A stretch of DNA of 49,261 bases from Ministeria vibrans ATCC 50519. Its lineage: Eukaryota > Opisthokonta > Filasterea. The stretch lies in assembly GCA_943704425.1 (NCBI GenBank), contig CALSCP010001513.1:22016-71276 (forward strand). The letters are read 5' to 3'. Below the pieces are notes generated by a model. That model did not search any database. It was not told the origin of the DNA and saw only the letters and a program-made list of their open reading frames with translations. The position numbers and the translations under genes are program-made. Position 1 is the first letter of the stretch. The number at the start of each line of letters is the position of its first letter. Positions 1 to 9,236 of this stretch are shown here, piece by piece.

Positions 1-345
1 GAGAGAGAGAAACAAAGTGATAGAGAGAGAGAGAGAAACAAAGTGATAGAGAGAGAGAGAAACAAAGTGATAGAGAGAGAGAGAGAAACAAAGTGATAGA
101 GAGAGAGAGAGAGAAACAAAGTGATAGAGAGAGAGAGAGAGAAACAAAGTGATAGAGAGAGAGAGAGAAACAAAGTGATAGAGAGAGAGAGAGAAAAACA
201 AAGTGATAGAGAGAGAGAGGAGGGAGAACGAAACAAAGTGATAGAGAGAGAGAGGAGGGAGAACGAAACAAAGTGATAGAGAGGGAGAGGAGGGAAAAAG
301 AGAGGCGGGAGAAAGAAACAAAGTGGTAGAATGAAAGAGAAATAA
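1..345. repeat. GAGAGAAACAAAGTGATA minisatellite
   Basis: Roughly ten to twelve tandem copies of a (GA)n tract followed by AACAAAGTGATA, period about 27-37 bp and degenerating to the right (GGAGGGAGAACGAAACAAAGTG variants). It lies inside Beclin intron 3; on the transcript strand it reads TATCACTTTGTTTCTCTC. The same unit occurs in introns of several other genes in the window. Confidence 0.9.
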
Positions 346-351
346 GCGTAC

Positions 352-1905
352 TTTTTGAAGCGAAACTTGAGGCGAGTAGCGAGCGTCTGTAGAAGAAGGG
401 AGGTCAGACCCCACGCGGCATTGATCTCGCTCCACTCGACCTGAACGAAGACACACCGTGTGAGATGTTGTGTTATCATACTATCTTCTCCCTTTCTATC
501 TCCTCTCTCTCTCTCTCTATCACTCTGTTTCTTTCTCCCTCCTTTCTCTCTCTGTCTATCTGCTTACGGGGTGTGTGGGGAGTCGTCCGAGGCGCAGTCC
601 GTTGATGGTCCCAAATGTGTTGATGTGGGAGATGTAGAAAGCATGATTCAGCACATTCACCCCCTTCAGCTGGTCCAACTGTGTCTGTGCCAGCCGAAAC
701 CGCATCTCAATGCTACAATGGAAATATTATATCATTATCATAAAAAATATATAAGACGTCATAAATTAATTCTCGTTTCGCGTGCGTTACCTATCGCGTT
801 CTTCAGCATACGCATCCAGTTTGCCATAAAGATCGTTGTAGTCCATCCAATACTGTTCCAGGTCGTCTTCAAGGCCCATTGCGCTGCGTTGCGCCCGCTC
901 CAGCTCCGCCTGAGCCACCGTGCGCTCTCCTTCCAGCTGTGCCAGTTGCGCCTCCAACTGCGCCTCTTCGGCTGCCAGTGCCTGTTCTTCGCGGTCCAGC
1001 TCGTTTGCATTCGATGGGAGCGTCACAGCGCCTAGTTCGTAGCGCGCCAGAAACGCTTCGTAGCGCTTACACTCGGCGTCCGACTCGGCAATACTCTTCT
1101 CGAGACGCTTTGCCAGTGCCTCAGCACAGTCAATGCACAGGGGAAAGTCATAGTCACTGTTACCCGTCATCAGATCAAACAACCGCGTGAGCACCTTGAC
1201 ATGATGCGACAATGTGTCTGTCAACATCAATGCTTGTAGACCATCGGGAAGTTTCACTTTGGACGTTTTGGTTGTCGAGGCAGCCTTGTCCGCGGCTGCA
1301 GCCGTCTGGTCGTCACCCGGTGAGAACGACGACACTTCCAACGACGACGGTTCTCGTTCGCTGTCGCCGCCGCCGCCATTACGATCATCATCATCATCAT
1401 CATCATCGCCACCACCCGTCTCGCCTTCGTCGTCGGGCCTTGCCTCGGTCCTTCCCTTCAGCCCCTCCTCCCCTTTCTCCTTGTCGCCCTCCTCTTCGGC
1501 CCTGTTCTGTTTGTCTTCTCCCTCGACCGCTTCTTTGTCTTCCTCTTGCTCCTGTGCACCAGCAGCAGCACCAACATCGTCGCCATGGTCCGCGCTAGGA
1601 GCGTTGTCAACGTCAACGTGCTCGCTGGGTCGCGGAAGAAACGAGCGAATGACGCGACGCTCGACGGTCGAAAGCTCATCGTCGTCATTGCCCGCCAACG
1701 CTCGGTAGACCTCTTCGCCAGTGCCACCCACGAGCTCGCTACTCGTCGTGCTTGGGGGCGGTGGTCGCTGAGGACGACTGAGACGCGAGAGGGTTTCGGC
1801 CGAGAGTGTTTTCAGCGACGGTCCGACGCGCATGGGCGACCGACACGCCTGACACTGGAACTGGACAACCGTCTGGTTGGCAACCTGATCACTGGCGTCA
1901 GACAT
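352..1905 (-). CDS. BECN1/ATG6: Beclin 1 / Atg6 autophagy protein (3' partial)
   Basis: Core subunit of the class III PI3-kinase (VPS34) complex in autophagy and endosomal trafficking. Exons on the minus strand: 1905-791, 712-568, 440-352; the last visible donor opens an intron that runs off the window, so the C-terminal BARA/evolutionarily conserved domain is cut. The N-terminus carries a CxxC zinc-hook-like pair ([10 protein letters not shown]) as in Beclin. About 200 residues of acidic low-complexity sequence follow, with poly-Asp and Glu/Lys runs, longer than in animals. A BH3-like core then reads [18 protein letters not shown], followed by the family signature [11 protein letters not shown], a coiled coil, and [13 protein letters not shown] and [11 protein letters not shown] at the start of the conserved domain. 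The 450 visible residues already equal human Beclin in length because of the acidic insert. The identification is strong; exon 1/2 and 2/3 junctions keep frame. Confidence 0.93.
484..567. repeat. CT-rich minisatellite copy in Beclin intron 2
   Basis: Contains CTCTCTATCACTCTGTTTCTTTCTCCC, a copy of the dispersed ATCACTTTGTTTC unit, ending at the intron donor. Its orientation is opposite to the array at 1-345 in the next intron of the same gene, so the transcript would hold complementary tracts. Confidence 0.7.
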
Positions 1906-2253
1906 TTCAACAGAAATCTAATTATTAATGAAAATTGAAAAAATTGAAAAATATTATAATTAAGATTTGGGAAAGAGCTGATGAATAGGAACAAAATAAT
2001 TAAATTAACACAATAAAGAGTGATAAAATACTTCCGCCATAGGGCATAGGCTAATAAATAATGATGAAGACAGACATTTATTTATTTAGTGATGACTAAA
2101 AAGTACGTTGGAAGTTGAAACATGCATGTCTTCTGATAAACTTTTTCATATCATGTTTTTGTGCGCTTTCTTTCCTGTGCGCGTGAAATTGACCCGGTCA
2201 CAAAAGCGTTAAAATAATAGAATGCTACATTCGTATGAAAAAAAATGACTGCA
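1906..2253. other. Intergenic spacer, Beclin 5' side / NPL 3' side
   Basis: 348 bp of AT-rich sequence between the Beclin start codon and the stop of the lyase gene, both on the minus strand. I see no ORF with coding-like composition and no RNA gene. It should hold the Beclin promoter and the NPL polyadenylation site. Confidence 0.6.
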
Positions 2254-3368
2254 TCACTGAACAGGCAAGTGCGTGAGACCAGTCTCATCCTTGAGACGGG
2301 CAAGGAGGGCCGCGGCAGCCGTATCGTCAATGGAGGGCAGGGGCAGACGACACGGACCAACGGCGAGACCCAGAGCATTGTTGAAGGCCTTGAGGCCCGT
2401 AATTTGATAGTTGGTGGTTGGCGACTGGACGTTGACCGAGCAAATGAGGGTGCGCTGTCGGTTGATGAGCGCACGCACCTCGTCGGCACGCGTGCGCTCA
2501 CCGGACTCTTCAGACGCAACCAGCTCACGGAAGATGTGTCCTTCCCAGCCGAGCACCACATTCGCACGTGCTCCGAGCTCAAGTGACCCATTGTCAGCAC
2601 CAGTCGTCAGAATACCAAAACGGTCAGTGTGGTGCGCACAAATGGTGCGCAACTTCGCCTGCTCAATCGCACCCGACACCTTGGCGCCGACAACGTTGGA
2701 TGCACGCGCATGCGCCGCATCCAGTACCGCACATACATCAAACTTGTCATGGTACACGTCCGGGTAGTGGTAGTAGAGTGCAGGAATGGCAGGACAGCGC
2801 GACGCAATGGCCGCCACACACTCTGCCTGAAGGTCCACTGTAGCCGCAATGAAGGTCGACGGAGCCGACACAAGTACCGCATCCACCCGAAGCGACGCCG
2901 CATGCTTGGCCAAAACAAAGGCATCGGCGAGGCAGTGGTGTCCGACGTGCAACATAATCTTCACCTGCACGGACGGAACTTACATTGTTTGGTACGTTCG
3001 TTGATGTACACTCTCCGAGTACCTTTGTTCCTTGGAGTGCCTCATGCCACGCAGTTGCCAACTGGAGGCGCTCATCAACCGTGAGCGAAGGCCATTCTCC
3101 CGTCGTTCCCTGCAGCAGCACACAGTCTACAGCAGATCGACAAAATATTACATAAATAAACACTCGTTCTTTCAACGTTCGCTTCTCGCTTCGAGATTTG
3201 TTCTAATTCTTCACCAATCTCATTGTCAACGGCAAACTTGGCCTGTTTAGCAACAATCGGAACGTTGATTGTGCCGGTGGGACCGTCGCTGGAGGGAAGA
3301 AAGCCCGTGAAAGGAACGCTCACAATTGTGAGACGTCCTTTCGGGAAAACCTTGTCGATCAGGCTCAT
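2254..3368 (-). CDS. NPL: N-acetylneuraminate lyase-like (DHDPS/NAL superfamily aldolase)
   Basis: Class I aldolase expected to cleave N-acetylneuraminate to N-acetylmannosamine and pyruvate in the cytosol. Exons 3368-3215, 3126-3023 and 2964-2254 give 322 residues, close to the 320 of animal NPL. Visible family features: VPFTGF near the N-terminus, the pyruvate-binding GTTGEW, the YYHYP segment carrying the catalytic Tyr, the Schiff-base Lys in GAKVSG, and the C-terminal GPCRLPLP. Intron 2 is phase 0 between GTK and VKIMLHVG, supported by the way the family aligns across the junction. The intron 1 junction (EI/DCVLLQG) is less certain by a few residues. Divergent from HPRT with 195 bp between start codons. 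Specificity within the superfamily (NAL versus a related keto-acid aldolase) is inferred from the GTTGE and YYH motifs only. Confidence 0.88.
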
Positions 3369-3563
3369 TATGAAGTGTCAGGCAAAGGATCGAACAAGTA
3401 GTAACTAAAATAAACACCAAACTAAGTAGTGATTAACGATTTATGACAAAAAACTAAAAAAGTTTCAACTTTTTTCCTTTAAATCGATCAATTAGACTCT
3501 CTAGTCTCTACTCTCTAACGACTCACAATAATACTTAACGCGCATAACTACTGACGTTACAGA
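3369..3563. promoter_or_regulatory. Divergent promoter region, NPL / HPRT
   Basis: 195 bp AT-rich spacer between two divergent start codons. Includes a near-palindrome, AAAAAAGTTTCAACTTTTTT, around 3456-3476. No TATA box stands out. The promoter role is inferred from position. Confidence 0.5.
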
Positions 3564-4403
3564 ATGTCGTCTCACAACTTCATTGAGGTGCGTGTTCTTC
3601 GCACTGCTGACGGCGCTCGCGCTCTCTCCTCATTCATTCACCCCTCATTGACTTTTTTAGGCAACCGAAGCTCGTTCCTTCCCCACCGCCATGTTTTCGC
3701 TTCCCGCGCGCTACGACGGCATGTTCAAATCGATTCTTATTCCACACGGCCTTATTCAGGACCGCATTGAAAAGGTGTGGATGGGTTGTTTTGCGTCGTT
3801 CGAATGTCGCACTCACACACTCACTTCCTTTCTCTCTTCAGTTGGCACAAGACATCATCGACTCCATCGGATCCAAGCCCATTACAGCAGTGTGTGTTCT
3901 CAAGGGCGGACACACCTTCTTTGCCGACCTGGTTCGCGTCGTTGAGCGTCGGAATCCGTCAGTAAGGAGACGGAGCACGATCCGTCGACCACTCACTCTT
4001 CATCTTATTGTGCATTCATTTGCAGGGCCACCCCGTCCGATTCGACTTTGTCAGACTCAAGTCGTACGAAGGCACCGAATCAACGGGCCACATTCGCATC
4101 ATTGGCGGAGACTTGGAAGCGTTGCGCGATCGCAATGTGTTGATTGTCGAAGACATTGTGGACACAGGCGCAACCATGGTGAAGCTTTTATCGGAACTGG
4201 AGCAGTACTCGCCGGCCAGCGTCAAGGTCGCGTCACTTCTGGTGAAGCAAACGACGCGCTCCAACGGATACACACCCGACTTCATTGGGTTCAGCATCGA
4301 CGACGCCTTTGTCGTGGGGTACGGCCTTGACTACAACGAACACTTCCGCGATCTCCAGCACATTGCCGTCATCTCGAGCGCAGGCATTGAAAAGTACAAA
4401 TAA
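3564..4403 (+). CDS. HPRT1: Hypoxanthine-guanine phosphoribosyltransferase
   Basis: Purine salvage enzyme converting hypoxanthine or guanine plus PRPP to IMP or GMP in the cytosol. Exons 3564-3587, 3661-3774, 3842-3961 and 4026-4403 give 211 residues (family about 218). Features in order: [14 protein letters not shown], the flexible-loop/dimer segment [16 protein letters not shown], the PRPP-binding signature [14 protein letters not shown] with the two acidic residues, [19 protein letters not shown] and [15 protein letters not shown]. All three junctions are phase 0 and restore family-like sequence. Three introns of 64-73 bp. A TAATAAAG polyadenylation-like sequence overlaps the stop. Convergent with the amidohydrolase gene, 54 bp between stops. 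Confidence 0.96.
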
Positions 4404-4457
4404 TAAAGAAGAAGAGCGTGTGTGCAAAAACAAAACATCATCAAGTGTCTCACTCGG

Positions 4458-5790
4458 TCAGCGGATGCGGTAGAAACGAGCGGCAGTCTCTGCCAGCAGA
4501 CACGCGCACTCCTCCTCCGAATACTCACCCGCCAGCGCCACAAACTGTCCCATCTGTGCCTCATGCCCGAGTCCCAACACTTCATCCACAGGACTGTTTC
4601 TACACACACACACACACACACATACAAACATCAGACACGCATTGTTACGTTCCAATTCACTATCTCACTCCGTATTCCCCCACTCTCTTACGTTGCAAAC
4701 ATGCACCGCTCAACCCCAAACATTGCAATGACTTCGCGAACAATCCCGCGAATCTCCGCCCGCCCTTCCTCTGAGCAGTGCCAGTCCTTGCGGGCAAACG
4801 ACAACATGCTAATTTTGACATGGACATTCTTGAGCTGCGCCAGCGCACTCATTCCCTCACGCCACACACTCAATGCGCTTTCAAGAGCATCACTGCCGCT
4901 CTCTCCGTCACCCTTGGTCGGCAGCTTCAGTGTGCCAATGTGGTCCAGCACGACCTGTGTGTTTGGAAACTGAGACAAGAACGTTGCGGCGTCCTTCAAC
5001 TGGTGCGGGTTCACCTACACACAATGCGCATAAGGTTGTCTTTTCTCTTCTCATCCCCACCCGCCCCGCTCCGTACGTGAAGATCAAACGACAGATTGTA
5101 CTTGGAAAGTAAAGCAAATCCAGCGTGAAAGGAAGCGTCTACTTAGAAGAAGAACACATCGTTCACAACAGGCCAACCCACAACATTGAGATATATATTA
5201 CCGTCCTTGAGATAGCGATCGTGCGCGACTCGAGGCCACACGAGCGCCGGATCGTCGGCGTGGTGATTCAACACGTGCCGAATGCCCACCACCTTGCTGT
5301 TTCGGGTCAGTTTGGCGAGAATCTCATCGACATTGCTTGCGCCTAAATCGGCATACGCCACAATTTCTACCAGTGCACAGATGAATGGGCCCATCTCCGA
5401 CAGCACTAGCACCTACTTTTAATCTTCTCCGACCCAAGAGACTCGACCCAGTTCACTTCTTCAATGGGATCGTCGGGAATCGCCTCGATAAACACAGCCG
5501 CTGCAAACCAAAACCACAGTCAGTTGAACACGGCCCGCGCGAGCCTCCTCTCACCTTCCAAGTCACAATACTTGGCCATACTCTGCTCGTACTCGGTCGC
5601 AAGGTACACAGGAAACCTCGTGACCGCCTCGTTTCCTGGTTTGAAACACACTCGCACAAACGTCAACAAACAAAGAAGGAATGACAAAGAAGAGATATTA
5701 TATACACACACCAAGATATTTCTCCGAATGCGTGCCATCCACGGTGTTCCACACGTGCATGTGCGCATCGATGAACCGAGGAAGAGACAT
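4458..5790 (-). CDS. Amidohydrolase-related protein (COG3618 / L-fuconolactonase-like TIM barrel)
   Basis: Metal-dependent hydrolase of the amidohydrolase-2 family; members act on lactones or amides in sugar or aromatic catabolism, substrate here unknown. Seven exons: 5790-5712, 5635-5555, 5500-5417, 5366-5202, 5138-5077, 5014-4692, 4599-4458; 311 residues, the usual family length. Motifs in order: the HxH metal site in DAHMHVW near the N-terminus, VGIRHVL, FHAGFALLSKYNLSFDL, VVLDHIG (strand with the metal His) and the C-terminal RCMFATNSPVD, where the final conserved acid lies after a splice junction. All junctions are in frame; introns run 49-107 bp. The family call is strong; fuconolactonase activity is not established. 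Confidence 0.88.
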
Positions 5791-5875
5791 GGTTGCAATT
5801 CTTTATTTCTTAGCTATCAAAAATTAGTGTCGAATAACGAATTTCTATCTAATATTATTCAACTTTGCTTTCTTT

Positions 5876-6483
5876 TCACACAGTCACTGTCGAAACGCTC
5901 AAGAGCACACAGGAGCCCGAAGCTCCTCCAGCCAAATTGAAGCCATTCTGCTCGTTCTTTGGAATACTGACATAGCTTGGCTGCTGGAAGAACGCGCAGA
6001 CGCCCAGCGTATTTTGCGACGTGATCAAGAGACGCACGCCCGTCGAATCGTGCAGCTCAACGTCGCGCGCGCTCTCCGAATCGAATCTTCAAGGTGATGA
6101 GTGAGAGTGTAAGTGTACGCCTAGCTATTATGTAGATTCTGTTGTCTTTTGGTGTACGTTGCGGATTCCAGATCGCAGTAGAAGTGGTCCGTCGACAACT
6201 GCAAACGGAAGCAGCAGTGTTACAAGATTTTTATTCATATCGACCACTGCTAATTATTTGCTATTCACCATCTTCGTACCATTTTACATGAACCCTTTTG
6301 ATACGACAATGCTTTGGCGTCAGGAAGAGCACCACCGTCAAAGTCTTTGGCGGTCCACACGTCGCCTATGCAGTACGCCTGCACCCGGCATCGGCTAAAG
6401 GAAGCGCGCACGGCAACAATTTGCAGAACGCTCAGCAGCAACAGAGCACGAAACACTGCAAAACAGAGCAGCCCGAGGGTCAT
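5876..6483 (-). CDS. Small secreted cysteine-containing protein, unknown family
   Basis: Not recognised. Exons 6483-6280, 6198-6158 and 6086-5876 give 151 residues. Residues 1 to about 27 are a clear signal peptide (MTLGLLCFAVFRALLLLSVL, then AVRA before the mature start). The mature part has about six Cys, is rich in Val/Ser/Thr and short hydrophobic stretches, and looks like a compact beta-rich extracellular domain; no membrane segment follows the signal. The second exon is only 41 nt. The intron 2 acceptor (GAAG/A) was chosen because a TGA lies just upstream in the needed frame, so that junction is tentative. Downstream of the amidohydrolase promoter on the same strand, 85 bp away. Confidence 0.6.
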
Positions 6484-7134
6484 TTCTCACGAATCGCTTC
6501 TCACAGAGTACTAGCACACGACCGAGGTCGGTTAGACGCCAAGAGAGGTGCGCTGTATGGCGGTGGCAAGCAAGGGAGACGCATGTCTCGTCACAACATG
6601 TCATGTTCTTTGCATCGCTGCCAACCGCAGTATCCTCTATTCGCAGCCTTGGGTTCTTACCAATGGCTTTCCACATTATTTATTCCAATGTTTGGCTCAA
6701 AATCAACCCAGAAGCAAAGAATGTCTTGTAAAAAAAACTTTTCGCACAATTATTAAAAATAATTATTATTAATAATAATAATAGTAATAATAATAATAAT
6801 TATTATTATTATTAATTTGTTTTAGTCTATAAATATTTCACTTGCTCAATACATCTGGTAGACCATTTCAACTCGTTCTTGGACGTTGGTACGTTTTGAA
6901 ACCTTTCTTGATTGACAAGACGTCTCAAATTGTCGGTTATAATTCGATGCGCAAAAACAGACATGGACTTGAACGCGATTCTACTTTAGTCGCAGCAAGA
7001 AAAAGACGCAGCACAAATGGCGGAAACTAACAAGTAAAAGTGTGGTCGTTGGTTTAAAGGATTTTTGAGGAAAAGAACTCCCGGAAAAGCTGCAAATTTG
7101 GTCGTTTTTTTGAGCTTTTTTTCCGCGCGAAAAA
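6484..7134. other. 651-bp spacer between secreted-protein gene and the 7.1-kb gene
   Basis: Holds an AT-rich block of TAA/TTA units (about 6750-6815) and otherwise unstructured sequence. Short ORFs on both strands (for example minus 6676-6395) have no signal peptide, motif or plausible splice context. I cannot support a gene here. Confidence 0.5.
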
Positions 7135-7737
7135 ATGAAAGTCTGGCATGACGTTGCAAATGCTGACACATCGCCGGAACCGGAGCACCGTGCCTCCACA
7201 ATTTGCCTACATTTTGTCTATGACACGTTCAATCATCGCAATGATCGCTGCACGAGAGAAGGGTGCCGCTCGCGTTTGTCCTCAAAATAATTATTATGTT
7301 GCCCAATCCGCCAAATTTCGATGACTTACCTGCTCTCGCGCAGAGACTCTTTCAACCATTCTCTCTTCGTGAACATGTCAAAGCCCTTGAATGTACACTC
7401 GAGTCCAACAGCATCAGCCAACCATTCACGTTGTGGGACACGTTTTCTTGGCGCGGCCGTCTTGAGACTCCACGAAATCGCCGCACTCCTCAGTGAGGCA
7501 ATTGTACTGGCGTGTCCTTCTTTTTACCTGGCTCAACACAGCCTCACAGTGCACTTTCATGCGTGCGACAGCGCCCTGCGAGAACTCGACTCTTTCAAGA
7601 CTTTTGCGGACAAATTTCTCGACTCACTGTTCGCATTGCCGCGCCTCCAACTCATCGCATACAACGGCACATACGTGCCCGTGGGCGTGCGTGGAGCATG
7701 GTTCGTGAGATTGTTCAAGAGAATAAGTCAGAAATAA
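7135..7737 (+). CDS. Hypothetical protein, possible CCCH-like zinc-binding N-terminus
   Basis: Weak gene model. Exon 7135-7273 (MKVWHDV...) joined to 7346-7737 gives 176 residues. The junction uses donor GTTTGT and acceptor GCAGAG and creates a Cys-Cys-Cys-His pattern (C, then CTREGC, then RSH) that resembles but does not match the spacing of CCCH fingers. The last 90 residues look coding (leucine-rich helices, LHEIAALLSEAIVLACP, then LPRLQLIAYNGTYVPVGVRG). A competing frame begins at ATG 7296 (MLPNPPNFDDLPALAQRLF) and could be linked by a very short intron. The stop lies inside the first copy of a 24-bp tandem repeat. Convergent with the gene ending at 7851. Confidence 0.38.
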
Positions 7738-7774
7738 GAAGATAATAATAGTCAGAAATAAGAAGATAATAATA
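7727..7774. repeat. 24-bp perfect tandem duplication
   Basis: Two exact copies of a 24-mer beginning GTCAGAAATAAGAAG, at 7727-7750 and 7751-7774. The first copy contains the stop codon of the upstream ORF. Confidence 0.85.
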
Positions 7775-7850
7775 ATTGGATGTATTAAAAAATGCGCTCT
7801 CTGCTTTCTTCTCGTTCTCTCTCTCTTTTGACCGTGAAAAGATAAACTTC

Positions 7851-8474
7851 TCAGTACTACAGTGAAATAAAAAAGGAAATGAGCAATCGAGTAACAATAA
7901 GGCGAAAAGGTGAAACGTACTCCACTGAGATCGTCCTGAGAGGCAGAGGCAGCGAGCTTGCTTTCGACAAGCTCTCGCTGCTGCTGCTCCACCAGATGCT
8001 TCTGGATGTACGCTGAGATCAGCGTGGTGATCTCCAGACCCTGTTGTGACTCGCAGCGCGTCACCTTCTGCACCATCAGGTTACTACAGTAGTGGAAATA
8101 AGAGTAAAAATAATGTGAGTGAAAGTCTTTTTTTGTTTGGCTGTTCTTGTCACGTACCCCACTTTCAGATCGACAAAGTGCTTTCCAGACGCACGCGAGC
8201 CAAGACGACGGGTAGACACAATCTCGTTGAATGTGTACGACATGATGACATTCTATGTACAAAAAGAGAGCAAGGAAGAAAAAAAAACAGAAAAAAGTGA
8301 GAATATTACGACGCTATTCAATTTGTGTGCTACGTTACCTTTGTGGTGGACTCAAGGAACGACACGCCGTTCTTACTGACGGCCATGACACAGTCACCCT
8401 GCACGCGCGGGTCCGAGCACGACTACACAAACGAGAGAGGGAAAACGGTGTGTTAAAGTCATGCATATAATACA

Positions 8475-8520
<46 letters not shown>

Positions 8521-8767
8521 TAATCTTACGTTGACGTGGAAGAAGCACGAGCCGTAGAGCGGGAAGAGCTTGATGATAATTTCCATAAAGGCACGACGTG
8601 CTTCGACTGACTGAAGCTTGGCGACATTGGGGTGCTGGGCCACCGTGCATGCGCGCCACTCATCCGGCTGCAGCAGACGGTACAGGATCGTCGGGACGTA
8701 CTTTTGCAGCAGCGACACAGGCGCATCCTGCAGCGACTGCGACGCGGACGGTGATGCCTAAGAGGAG

Positions 8768-8799
<32 letters not shown>

Positions 8800-9032
8800 G
8801 GAATGACCGAACAAGTACATATGAGACAATGACTGGAACGCACCTGGTGGACACTCTGGGGATCAGCCTTCCAGGCGGCGAACATCCTGTCGACGTAGAC
8901 GGCGTTGGTGCCGTTGTTGAAGCTGTCCGTTGACATTCTTCCAATGGCCGACACTGCACTGGGCAGTCGTGGGAGGCTGACGAGCCGCGGGCCCGCGATC
9001 AGACTCCCACGTAGCAGTCTACTCAATATCAT
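7851..9032 (-). CDS. OGDH-like mitochondrial leader fused to myosin-VII-type FERM tail
   Basis: Exons 9032-8844, 8757-8530, 8422-8339, 8252-8158, 8083-7921 and a tentative last exon 7856-7851; about 254 residues. Exon 1 (63 aa) looks like the start of 2-oxoglutarate dehydrogenase E1: an Arg/Leu/Ser leader (MILSRLLRGSLIAG), then the E1 signature FNNGTNAVYVDRMFAAWKADP and SVHQ. From exon 2 the protein matches the last FERM lobes of MyTH4-FERM myosins: LLQKYVPTILYRLL, KLFPLYGSCFFHV, VMAVSKNGVSFLE, GNLMVQKVTRCE and EITTLISAYIQKHL. Every junction is phase-compatible, including the odd exon 1/2 join (phase 0). No motor, MyTH4 or E1 catalytic domain is present. It may be a real shuffled gene, a pseudogene, or two genes placed end to end. 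Intron 1 contains a 28-30 bp poly(A) tract on the plus strand. Confidence 0.6.
8463..8520. repeat. (AAT)n microsatellite
   Basis: About 17 AAT units in the second intron of the FERM-tail gene, immediately beside the exon 2 donor. Confidence 0.95.
8767..8798. repeat. Poly(A)/poly(T) tract
   Basis: Some 30 consecutive A on the plus strand. On the gene strand it is a poly(T) tract directly upstream of the CTTAG acceptor of exon 2, so it serves as an extreme polypyrimidine tract. Confidence 0.9.
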
Positions 9033-9236
9033 GCTGGATATGGAAAAAAAGATGTTTGCGACTTTGTAAGTCAGTCAGGTGTCGAATGGAATTCAGAGAG
9101 ACGAGTCAAAAAGATATTCGACAAAAACTGGAGAGTTTTAGTCGAGTATCATTTGGTTACCATAAGGGAGAAGTAACATTCACATTACTACTTAGTATAC
9201 GACAGTCTTGTTCTTTGCACAGATACAACTACAGTC
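9033..9236. promoter_or_regulatory. Divergent promoter region, FERM-tail gene / AGTRAP-like gene
   Basis: 204 bp between divergent start codons; no TATA-like element identified. The promoter role is inferred from position. Confidence 0.45.

Noticed and set aside
1-345. Regularly spaced repeats resembling a CRISPR array
   Set aside because: Units are contiguous simple sequence without unique spacers, in an intron of a eukaryotic gene.
3959-4030. Read-through of HPRT exon 3 into intron 3
   Set aside because: Continuing the frame destroys the family match at FDFVRLKSY; donor TCA/GTAAGG and acceptor TGCAG/GGC restore it.
6395-6676. 93-residue Cys-containing minus ORF upstream of the secreted-protein gene
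   Set aside because: Overlaps the start region of the secreted-protein gene in another frame and has no signal peptide or motif.
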